DNA from: Dokdonella_A sp039926025
GTDB taxonomy: Bacteria > Pseudomonadota > Gammaproteobacteria > Xanthomonadales > Rhodanobacteraceae
Assembly: GCA_039926025.1 (NCBI GenBank)
Contig: JBDSXV010000052.1
Span: 1-15,049 of the forward strand
Length of the DNA stretch: 15,049 nt
Direction of reading: 5' to 3'
Under the pieces are notes generated by a model that saw only the letters and a program-made list of their open reading frames with translations, ran no database searches and was not told the DNA's origin. The position numbers and the translations under genes are program-made. Position 1 is the first letter of the stretch; each line of letters begins with the position of its first letter. Positions 7,079-13,992 of this stretch are shown here, in pieces.

Positions 7079-9018
7079 GCACGTTGCGATCGACATTGAC
7101 GTGGTTCGCGCTGGGCTTCATCGGCGCATTGTTCCTTGTGGCGCAAGGAGCGAAAGCCGAAGAGAGCTGGTCGGCCTTTGCGCATCGACTCGCGCCCACC
7201 AGCAGCAGCGTCGATTTCACACCGCACGGCACCCAGCCCGGCTTGTTCAACCAGCTGATCTTTTCCGACAACTGCGCCGGTTGCCATCGCGGAAGTACGC
7301 CGGCGCAAATCACGTTCCGTCCGTATTCGAGCTGGTCCGGGTCGATGATGGCGAACGCGACGCGCGATCCGCTGTTCTGGGCTGCGCTCGACATCGCCAA
7401 TCATGATGCGCCCGGTTCGGGCGACTTCTGTCTGCGCTGCCACACCCCGCGCGGCTGGCTCGAAGGCCGCGTGGTCAAGGCCGGATTCAACAATCCCGAC
7501 AACGACATCGCCAAGGGCGCAGCGGGATGTCTGCTGGCTGGCGCGTACGATTCGGCCGACGATCTGGACAGCGATTTCGGTGGCGAGACCTGCCACTTCT
7601 GCCATCGCCTGATGCCGCAAGGGCCGAACAGCGAACCGGGCTACACCGAGAATGCGAACGCCTGGATCGACGACGAAAATTGTGCCAACACCGGCGACCT
7701 CGAACCCTGCCGCCGCGGCCCGTACACCTACGCGCCTACCGACAACACGCCGCCACATGCGTGGGTGCAGTCCGCGTACCACACGCAAGGCGCGATCTGC
7801 GGGCTATGCCACAACGTGAGTTCACCCGATACGGTGAGCGGTCCGCTTAAAACGCTCAAGCTCAACGATGGCACCGACACGCTGCGGACTTTTCCAATCG
7901 AGCGCACCTTCAGCGAATGGCAGCAGAGTCATTTCTCGCAAGCCGCTGGTCAGACCTGCCAGGCCTGCCACATGCCGCAGAGCGAAGATCCGGCCGCGAC
8001 GGCGTGCTCGATTCCAGGTTTTCCAAGCCGAACCGGCAATCTGCCCGTGCATGCGTTCGTCGGCGGCAGTACCTGGGTGCCCGGCATCATCAAGAGCCTG
8101 TATTCGTCAGGCATTGTCGACAACGGCGGCAGCGGTCGCGATGCTTCATTCGACCAGACCATAGTCTGGGCTCGCCAGATGCTCGGTACGGCCGCGAGCG
8201 TCGCGACAACCATCCAGAGTTACACGCCGCCTGCCAGCAGCGCCGGTTCAATGGCGGTCTCGGTCAAGGTGACGAACCTGAGCGGCCACAAGTTGCCGAC
8301 CGGGTATGCGGAAGGTCGTCGCATGTGGCTGAACCTGCAGGTGCGGGACGCGAACGGCGCGCTCGTGTTCGAGAGTGGCGCGTATGACGCAACGAGTGGC
8401 GTGCTCACGATCGATGCGCAGGCGCGCGTGTACGAAGTGCTGCAAGGCATCTTCAATCATCTCGGCGGCAACCAGTGCGACGTCGAGAATGGTTCCGGCA
8501 ATGCGATGTTCCATTTTGTACTGAATGACTGTATTGCCAAGGACAACCGGATTCCGCCGCTGGGGTTCAAACCTGCGACAGCGAGCGATCCGAACGGGTA
8601 TGACACGCGTCCGGTCGGCGCGACATATCCGGAAACGTCGCCGGGCTCGGGCATCCTCGTCAACTTCGACACGGCGAACTACACACTGCCCGTACCAACC
8701 GGAACGGTCGGTCCGCTCACGGCGACCGCGCGGCTCTACTACCAGACATCGAGCAAGGACTACATCGAGTTCCTGCGCGACGAGGCGGTGGCCACCAGCA
8801 CACAGGGCGAGAACGCGATGTGCATGGGCGCCGCGAGCCGCCCGTTCACGGTGGGACCGCAAGCGAGCACGCGTGGCCAGTTCGTCTACGACCTGTGGAA
8901 CGATCGGGTAGCCAACGATCGCGTGTTCGCCGATGGCTTCGATGGCGTTGCGCTGCCCCGGTATGGGAAATCGCCCCCGGAACTGATGCAGAGCGCCTCG
9001 GCCACCACCTCGCCCTGA
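7075..9018 (+). CDS. Secreted pentaheme c-type cytochrome (B)
   Basis: This 647-aa protein has a signal peptide (cleavage likely after AKA, residue 28) and five CxxCH haem c sites: CAGCH 67-71, CLRCH 119-123, CHFCH 173-177, CGLCH 242-246 and CQACH 295-299. Eight other histidines shared with paralogue B' (51, 110, 174, 228, 236, 326, 405, 480) could supply sixth ligands. Past about 320 there is no haem motif; this half has NLSGHKLPTGYAEGRRMW at 401-418, a pattern I recall from multihaem cytochromes of the c554 kind, then a beta-rich end. The role is electron transfer outside the cytoplasm; the partner is unknown. It starts inside the stop of A (4-bp overlap, ATGA), so the two are translationally coupled. 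VFADGFDG (617-624) interrupts the tail just before YGKSPPE. No extra membrane segment or haem-maturation gene is seen. Confidence 0.92.
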   Translation: MSTLRSTLTWFALGFIGALFLVAQGAKAEESWSAFAHRLAPTSSSVDFTPHGTQPGLFNQLIFSDNCAGCHRGSTPAQITFRPYSSWSGSMMANATRDPLFWAALDIANHDAPGSGDFCLRCHTPRGWLEGRVVKAGFNNPDNDIAKGAAGCLLAGAYDSADDLDSDFGGETCHFCHRLMPQGPNSEPGYTENANAWIDDENCANTGDLEPCRRGPYTYAPTDNTPPHAWVQSAYHTQGAICGLCHNVSSPDTVSGPLKTLKLNDGTDTLRTFPIERTFSEWQQSHFSQAAGQTCQACHMPQSEDPAATACSIPGFPSRTGNLPVHAFVGGSTWVPGIIKSLYSSGIVDNGGSGRDASFDQTIVWARQMLGTAASVATTIQSYTPPASSAGSMAVSVKVTNLSGHKLPTGYAEGRRMWLNLQVRDANGALVFESGAYDATSGVLTIDAQARVYEVLQGIFNHLGGNQCDVENGSGNAMFHFVLNDCIAKDNRIPPLGFKPATASDPNGYDTRPVGATYPETSPGSGILVNFDTANYTLPVPTGTVGPLTATARLYYQTSSKDYIEFLRDEAVATSTQGENAMCMGAASRPFTVGPQASTRGQFVYDLWNDRVANDRVFADGFDGVALPRYGKSPPELMQSASATTSP

Positions 9019-9293
9019 AGCTGCGTCCCGTCCCGTCCCGTCCTGCAGCGTGCGGCGGTGCCCCGTGCGTGCTAGATTCGGGCGGTTGTTCGTCGCGGGG
9101 AGCGACGTCCGGACCAGCTGCCGATGTCACACCGCAGCCCCATTCGCGGCTTGCCCCCGACGTTCGATTTTCCAGGGATGGCTTCTGCTTCGCCATTGGG
9201 ACGCACTGTGCGCCCTCGCTTGCGCGGCCGAAGAAAACGAGTGGCGTCTCTTTTCGAAACGCCAGTTCCCGAATCCGTGAATGGGCCGATCCT
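9019..9293. other. 275-bp gap between module copies; pentamer repeat and candidate promoter
   Basis: This spacer separates the first A-B module from the second. It holds a perfect (CGTCC)x4 pentamer repeat at 9024-9043 and TGCTAGATT (TAGATT at 9073-9078), an extended -10-like sequence with no clear -35. A start there would give a leader of about 210 bases before A'. A 57-codon frame from ATG 9124 ends in TGA at 9295-9297, overlapping the A' start as ATGA, but has no ribosome site; I do not call it a gene. No U-tract terminator is seen after B. Confidence 0.5.
9024..9043. repeat. (CGTCC)x4 tandem pentamer repeat
   Basis: Four exact copies of CGTCC sit six bases after the stop of the first cytochrome gene. 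Five-base units can slip during replication, and here the tract is upstream of the A' start and not inside a frame, so any effect of length change would be on transcription or spacing. Four copies is short, so it may be chance. Confidence 0.6.
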
Positions 9294-11294
9294 ATGAAGC
9301 AGTTGGTATTGAGCGTTTTCATTGCAGCAGCCTGCGTAACCGCCGCTTCGGCCGGCAACATCAGCGAAGCGTTCAAGGCGCAAAGCCGCGCTACCGATCA
9401 GACGTGGTCTGCCTGGGGCGGCACGATGGGCGTGCGCTGGAATCTGGATCTGATGCAAAACCTCGGCATTCGCATCGCTTCGCGCGATGGACTGCTGCCA
9501 CAGACCGACCAGCGCGGTCACGAATGGTTCTCTTTGCGTGAGTCGGGTGGCCTTCAGTTCAGCGTTCGCGATGCGTCGCTGCAGCAGTTCAACTCGGGCA
9601 TGTTGCGCATGAACGGTGGCTACGTGCTGTCGCTGGCAGACGGCAGCAGCATCGATCTGCGCGACGCGACGATCCAGGTGCGCGCAACCGATCACAATAT
9701 TCTCGATGTCGTTTCGCGCGACGGCAAGGTGTGGTTCTTCACCGACCGCATCATGTTCGAGCTGACCGGCAACAATCACACGTTGACTGTGCATACGGCC
9801 GATTTGCGCATCATGCCGGAACTCGCGCAGCGCCTCGGTGCGCCCGAAGCCGATGGCTGGTCGCTGGGCGATTTCGCGATGAATTCCCAGGTCACGATAC
9901 AAGGCAGCGGCGGGCAGCCCGATCGCGTCTGCACGAACTATCCCTGGGCTGGCGCAGCGGTCCCTGGCGTGCCCGGCGCCACGTACCAGGTCGACCTATT
10001 CATGAAAAACATCACCGTGCAGACGGTCGGCTGCCAGACCTGTACGGGCCCGAACGGCAGCGGCATCGCCGGCTTTGCGCCGTCCTCGACCCTGCGCAAC
10101 AACGTCAACGACGGTACGCAGCAATTCACGATCGCGGGCGACGTGCTCGGCGCAAGTAGTGCGCTGTATACGGCCGATGTCGCCTGGTTCACCAAGTTCA
10201 GCGGCAACCATCCGCCATACAACAACGACCAGCATCCGTTCCTGATCTGGAACCTCTATCGCATCGACGCAAACGGTGGCGTTTCCCAAGTCGGTCGCTC
10301 CGGCCTCAAGCATGCATTCGTGTCGACCAACCAGGGCTGCACGAGCACCTGCGGCGTTTACGGCGGCAATGCGCTCGGCCTCGGCTGCAGCGATACGTAC
10401 GCGGTCAGCAACAACGACAGTACAAGCGACATGGGCCCGCGCAGCGAAATCATTCCTGCGACCGGACAGTGGGGCCGTTGTGGGTCGATCTTCGATACCA
10501 ATTGCGACGGCAGTTCGAATGCCAGCGGCAACACCAGCTGGACGCAACGCATGAAGGTGCCGGAAAAATTGCTCGCACATACGACGGGCGACGGCGTTAG
10601 CTTCCTGTTTGAATCGTGGTACATCGTGCGCGACGACATCAACATCTACAACTCGATGGCGACCGAGTCGGTAAACCCGCAGTTTTCCGGTTCGCAATGG
10701 GCGCTGACCAGCGCGACGGGTTACAAGCTCGGCGCCGCGATCGACCGCTGGGTCGATCCGACGACACCCACGGCGACATCGCGCAGTACCGAACTGGCTA
10801 CCAGCGAAGGGCATGCAAAAGTTGCCGCGAAAGTCACCGATCTTGGTGGCGGCAAGTGGCGCTACAACTATGCGGTGATGAATCTGGACTTCGCACGCGC
10901 GACGACGTCGGGTGCCGAACCGAACCTGCACGTGATCAGCAACGCGGGCTTCGACAGTTTCAGCGTACCGGTGCCTGCGAATGCGCACATCGTCAGTCCG
11001 AGCGCGAACGTGGGCGAGGTCAACCCCAACCTGAAGTGGCGCTCGCGCAATGCCGGCGGGCAGCTCAGCTGGAGCACGGACATGTCGATCCCGAGTTTCG
11101 ACAGCCCCGACTTTCCGTCGCCGACTTCACTGGTGACGCTCGACTGGGGCGTGCTGTATTCGTTCTCGTTCACATCGACCTTGCCGCCGGGTAACGGCAG
11201 CGCGACGCTGCATGTCGCCGAGGCCGGTGATCCCGTGTCCTATCAGGTGGCAACGCTGGTGCCCGGTGGCGCAACGGGTCGCGCAACAAAGTGA
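9294..11294 (+). CDS. Secreted Cys-rich protein of unknown function, paralogue of A (A')
   Basis: This 666-aa protein aligns with A along its whole length. It has a clear signal peptide (MKQLVLSVFIAAACVTAASA, cleavage after residue 20) and matching blocks: GGYVLSLADGSSIDLR at 108-123, NDQHPFLIWNLYRIDANG at 311-328, KHAF at 339-342, GCSDTYAVSNND at 364-375, GPRSEIIPATG at 381-391, WGRC at 393-396, NCDG at 403-406, WYIVRDDINIYN at 442-453 and KWRYNYAVMNLD at 521-532. All eight cysteines (213, 247, 250, 349, 353, 365, 396, 404) line up with those of A, so four disulfides are plausible. I recall the KHxF...GCSDxY...GPRSE pattern in uncharacterised proteins next to multihaem cytochromes, but can give no function. 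Unlike A, it has no terminal GFD motif and no Asp-rich loop. The ATG has no strong Shine-Dalgarno. Confidence 0.87.
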   Translation: MKQLVLSVFIAAACVTAASAGNISEAFKAQSRATDQTWSAWGGTMGVRWNLDLMQNLGIRIASRDGLLPQTDQRGHEWFSLRESGGLQFSVRDASLQQFNSGMLRMNGGYVLSLADGSSIDLRDATIQVRATDHNILDVVSRDGKVWFFTDRIMFELTGNNHTLTVHTADLRIMPELAQRLGAPEADGWSLGDFAMNSQVTIQGSGGQPDRVCTNYPWAGAAVPGVPGATYQVDLFMKNITVQTVGCQTCTGPNGSGIAGFAPSSTLRNNVNDGTQQFTIAGDVLGASSALYTADVAWFTKFSGNHPPYNNDQHPFLIWNLYRIDANGGVSQVGRSGLKHAFVSTNQGCTSTCGVYGGNALGLGCSDTYAVSNNDSTSDMGPRSEIIPATGQWGRCGSIFDTNCDGSSNASGNTSWTQRMKVPEKLLAHTTGDGVSFLFESWYIVRDDINIYNSMATESVNPQFSGSQWALTSATGYKLGAAIDRWVDPTTPTATSRSTELATSEGHAKVAAKVTDLGGGKWRYNYAVMNLDFARATTSGAEPNLHVISNAGFDSFSVPVPANAHIVSPSANVGEVNPNLKWRSRNAGGQLSWSTDMSIPSFDSPDFPSPTSLVTLDWGVLYSFSFTSTLPPGNGSATLHVAEAGDPVSYQVATLVPGGATGRATK

Positions 11295-11322
11295 TCGAAC
11301 CGCAACGTTGATGCGACATCTC

Positions 11323-11355
11323 CGCGGCGCCGGGACGTGTGTCTCCGGCGCCGCG
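11323..11355 (+). terminator. Strong GC hairpin between A' and B' (possible terminator or operator)
   Basis: CGCGGCGCCGG (11323-11333) and CCGGCGCCGCG (11345-11355) form a perfect 11-bp stem with an 11-base loop, 28 bases after the A' stop. There is no T-tract after it, so it is not a textbook intrinsic terminator. Each arm also contains the self-palindrome CGGCGCCG (11325-11332 and 11346-11353), with centres exactly 21 bp (two helical turns) apart; the right copy lies over the -35 position of the TATAAT at 11369. A double operator is therefore an equal alternative. Confidence 0.35.
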
Positions 11356-11368
11356 TACGTGCGATCGC

Positions 11369-11374
11369 TATAAT
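11369..11374 (+). promoter_or_regulatory. Perfect -10 hexamer TATAAT upstream of B'
   Basis: GCTATAAT stands out in this GC-rich DNA and lies 84 bases before the chosen GTG of B', giving a predicted leader of about 70 bases. The -35 position holds CGGCGC, not TTGACA, so an activator or another sigma preference would be needed. It suggests B', the lipoprotein and the amine-oxidase-like gene can be expressed separately from A'. Confidence 0.45.
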
Positions 11375-11437
11375 CGGTTCTTGGGGAAACGCAGGGCATA
11401 TCGACGCCATCGCTGCGCATCCGTTGTGTCCATCGTC

Positions 11438-11444
11438 GGGGAAG
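11438..11444 (+). promoter_or_regulatory. Ribosome binding site that decides the B' start
   Basis: GGGGAAG ends eight bases before GTG 11453. The alternative ATG at 11486 has no purine-rich site before it and would give a signal peptide with no positive charge. From GTG 11453 the N-terminus is MPNHCRHFGSTMGVALFAVI, with basic residues before the hydrophobic core. Confidence 0.5.
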
Positions 11445-11452
11445 TGTCCAGC

Positions 11453-13405
11453 GTGCCGAATCATTGCCGTCACTTCGGCTCGACCATGGGCGTCGCCTTG
11501 TTTGCGGTGATTTGCTTGCTGACGCCGGTCGTTGCGAGCGCGCTGGACTACACGCCCCACGGCACGCAGCCCGCGCTGGCCTGGGGGCTTGATCCTGCGA
11601 CCACCTGCATGGACTGCCATCGCAGCTCCAGCACCAACGATGATGCGTTCATGCCGCATTCGAGCTGGGGCGGATCGATGATGGCGAACGCAACGCGCGA
11701 TCCCCTGTTCTGGGCTGCGCTCGATATCGCCAATCATGATGCGGCAAGCATCGGCAAGAGCGGTGTCGGCGACTATTGCCTGCGCTGCCATACGCCAGCG
11801 GGTTGGTTCAAGGGGCATGTCGTCAAGGACGGTTTTGGTGGCAGCAGCGGTGTGGATGGTGAACAAGGCTGCCAACTGATCGGCAACTATGCGCGTCGCG
11901 ACTTCGAGTCGAACGACTACTCCGGCGTCGATTGTCATTTCTGCCATCGCCTCATGCCGACCGGTCCAACAGGCGAAGCGGGCATGATCGGCAATTCAAA
12001 TATCTGGCTCGACGACGCCACCGAATGCACCAACGCGGATGGCTCGGTCTATGGAGGCCCGTGCCGGCGCGGACCGTATCCCTATACCAGCGCGACCGAC
12101 CCTCTGCAGCCACCGCATGGCTGGACGTATTCGAAATTTCATACCCAGTCTGCCCTGTGCGGCAGCTGCCACGACGTGACCACGCCGGATACCGACCAAG
12201 GTCCGTTGAAGACGTTGATACGCGCGGATGGCATCGACAGCGGACGCCCGTTCCCGATCGAGCGCACTTACACCGAATGGAATCGCAGCCTGTTTGCGGA
12301 AGCCATTTTCCGCGACGGCCTCGGCGATTCGCCGTCGGGTTTGCCTGTGGTTGTGAAAGCGCAGCAATGCCAGGACTGCCACATGCAGACATCGGTTGAT
12401 CCGTTGGCAAAGGCCTGCGATCTCAATCCGTCCGGTTCGCGCACGAACAATCTGCCCGTGCATCAATTCGTCGGTGCCAACACCTGGGTTCCCGCGATCA
12501 TCCAGGGCGAATACGGCGTCGCGCTGCAACGTCCCGAGGATTTCGACAAGACCATCGACTGGGCGCGCGCGAACCTGCAGTCGAGCGCAAATCTCGCGAC
12601 GGCGGTTACCGGCTATCAGCCGCCGCTCGGCGCGACACCGGGTTCGCTCGGGTTGCGGGTTGCGGTCACCAATCTTTCCGGACACAAGCTGCCCAGCGGA
12701 TACTCGGAAGGCAGGCGCATGTGGATCAATGTGCAGGTGCGCGACTCGAGCAATCAGCTGGTTGCCGAGAGCGGCGCTTACGATTCTGCGACGGCCACGC
12801 TGACCGAGGATGCGCAGGCGCGTGTGTACGAAGTGCTGCAGGGCATCTGGGACGGCGCGACCACGAGTTGCAAGACGCAAGCAAGCAACAAGAAGCTTTT
12901 CCATTTCGTCCTCAACAATTGCGTCGCAAAGGACAATCGCATCCCGCCGCTCGGATTCCGACCGAAGGCCGCAGACGATCCCGCGGGTGACGAAGTCGCA
13001 CCCGTCGGCCATGTCTATGCAGAGACCTCGCCGGGCTCCGGCGTGCTCGTCAACACGGATCGCGCCGACTACAGCTTTGTCCTTCCAGCAGGTGCGACCC
13101 CGCCGTTCAGTGCAACGGCGACCCTGCACTACCAGACTTCGAGCAGGGAATACATCGAGTTCCTGCGCGATGAAGCGGTGGCGACGGCGACGCCTGCGGA
13201 GAACACTATGTGCGCCGCAGGTCCTGGCCGGCCGTTCACAGTAGGACCGCAAACGCGCTCGCGAGGTGAGTTTGCGTACCAGCTCTGGAACAATGCGCCG
13301 GCCGACCCGAATCAGGCGGGCTACGGCAAGTCGCCGCCGGAAACGGTTGCGAGCAGTACGGCTGCAACCGCAAGCCCAGGCAAGTCCCGCAGGAGAAATC
13401 GTTGA
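11453..13405 (+). CDS. Secreted pentaheme c-type cytochrome, paralogue of B (B')
   Basis: This 650-aa protein has a signal peptide (cleavage likely after ASA, residue 30) and five haem c motifs in the same order as B: CMDCH 52-56, CLRCH 109-113, CHFCH 161-165, CGSCH 236-240 and CQDCH 306-310. Eight non-motif histidines (36, 95, 162, 222, 230, 337, 411, 484) and seven non-haem cysteines (140, 192, 204, 322, 473, 490, 587) are shared with B. The C-terminal half has NLSGHKLPSGYSEGRRMW at 407-424. It should carry electrons in the periplasm or outside the cell. Where B has an inserted VFADGFD, B' runs straight from QLWNN through a short linker to YGKSPPE, and ends in a basic tail (GKSRRRNR). The GTG start is chosen by its ribosome site and signal-peptide shape. 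The stop overlaps the lipoprotein start (TTGA). Confidence 0.92.
   Translation: MPNHCRHFGSTMGVALFAVICLLTPVVASALDYTPHGTQPALAWGLDPATTCMDCHRSSSTNDDAFMPHSSWGGSMMANATRDPLFWAALDIANHDAASIGKSGVGDYCLRCHTPAGWFKGHVVKDGFGGSSGVDGEQGCQLIGNYARRDFESNDYSGVDCHFCHRLMPTGPTGEAGMIGNSNIWLDDATECTNADGSVYGGPCRRGPYPYTSATDPLQPPHGWTYSKFHTQSALCGSCHDVTTPDTDQGPLKTLIRADGIDSGRPFPIERTYTEWNRSLFAEAIFRDGLGDSPSGLPVVVKAQQCQDCHMQTSVDPLAKACDLNPSGSRTNNLPVHQFVGANTWVPAIIQGEYGVALQRPEDFDKTIDWARANLQSSANLATAVTGYQPPLGATPGSLGLRVAVTNLSGHKLPSGYSEGRRMWINVQVRDSSNQLVAESGAYDSATATLTEDAQARVYEVLQGIWDGATTSCKTQASNKKLFHFVLNNCVAKDNRIPPLGFRPKAADDPAGDEVAPVGHVYAETSPGSGVLVNTDRADYSFVLPAGATPPFSATATLHYQTSSREYIEFLRDEAVATATPAENTMCAAGPGRPFTVGPQTRSRGEFAYQLWNNAPADPNQAGYGKSPPETVASSTAATASPGKSRRRNR
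13391..13396 (+). promoter_or_regulatory. Ribosome binding site for the TTG-started lipoprotein
   Basis: AGGAGA lies inside the last codons of B', five bases before TTG 13402. The strong site and the classic lipoprotein signal that follows justify a TTG start that would otherwise be doubtful. Confidence 0.6.
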
Positions 13406-13989
13406 AGTTCGAGCATGTATTCATTGCGCTCGCGGCATCGCTGCTTCTCGCCGCGTGCACCACGCAGCGCGGCAGGTCGCGGGTATCGTCGGATGCGCCC
13501 GTCGCCAGCGACGTGCCGGCCGCAGGCCGCATGCGCGGTTATGTGATGGAACGCCGCGTTGGCGATTTCGTCATGCGCGAAGGTAAGGAAGTGCGGCTGG
13601 AAGTCGAATACGGCTGGGACTACGACCGTGCGGTCGGCATGCGCAAGACCTTCGACGTGGCGGGCAAGCTTCTGCAAAGCGAAGATCTGGTCAATGGCGA
13701 AATGGCGCTCAATGCAGTCGAGGCCGAGCGCGTGCGCGCGCTGGTGCGTGGCCAGCCTGCGCTGAAGGCGATAGCGAATGGGCCTGATGTGGTGATCTGG
13801 GCCGAAGGATTCCTCTGGCGCGTCACCGGGGATCGTTTCTGTGACAAAGGATCGCGCTGTATTCACGCGATCATTGCGAAGGACAAGGGACTCACTGCGG
13901 TGGGGCACGCGATGATCGATTTGCAATCCGACCGGGTCGTCTATCCGTTTTATGACGGCGCGGCCATGAAGTCATCTGCTGGGGAGTAG
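13402..13989 (+). CDS. Outer-membrane-type lipoprotein with a copper amine oxidase N2/N3-like domain
   Basis: This 195-aa product has a textbook lipoprotein signal: hydrophobic 6-18 and lipobox L16-A17-A18-C19. The residue after Cys is Thr, not Asp, which favours sorting to the outer membrane. After a Ser/Pro-rich linker (about 20-42), residues about 97-186 run EAERVRALVRGQPALKAI (107-124), a central strand region, a CDKGSRC loop (147-153) and AVGHAMIDLQSDRVVYPF (166-183). By eye this follows the helix-then-sheet pattern of the N2/N3 domains of copper amine oxidases, which end in a similar vDL...kVv strand. A PepSY-like or other cystatin-fold domain is the main alternative. The TTG start overlaps the B' stop and the next gene begins three bases after its stop, so it is tightly coupled to both. 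I infer that it partners the amine-oxidase-like protein downstream. Confidence 0.82.
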   Translation: MKFEHVFIALAASLLLAACTTQRGRSRVSSDAPVASDVPAAGRMRGYVMERRVGDFVMREGKEVRLEVEYGWDYDRAVGMRKTFDVAGKLLQSEDLVNGEMALNAVEAERVRALVRGQPALKAIANGPDVVIWAEGFLWRVTGDRFCDKGSRCIHAIIAKDKGLTAVGHAMIDLQSDRVVYPFYDGAAMKSSAGE

Positions 13990-13992
13990 TAC

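Noticed and set aside
9124..9297. 57-codon frame ending in an ATGA overlap with A'
   Set aside because: The overlap is tempting as a leader peptide, but there is no ribosome site, the composition is Arg/Pro-rich and no paralogue exists before A. It may be chance.
11339..11452. Start of B' at the ATG upstream of GTG 11453
   Set aside because: It would begin inside the hairpin and upstream of the TATAAT, and puts a 38-residue Arg-rich, Cys-containing stretch before the signal peptide.
13402..13989. Lipoprotein as a haem lyase or cytochrome maturation factor
   Set aside because: It has no CcmH, CcmE or CcmI motif; the only cysteines outside the lipobox are the CDKGSRC pair, which is not a thioredoxin-type CxxC.
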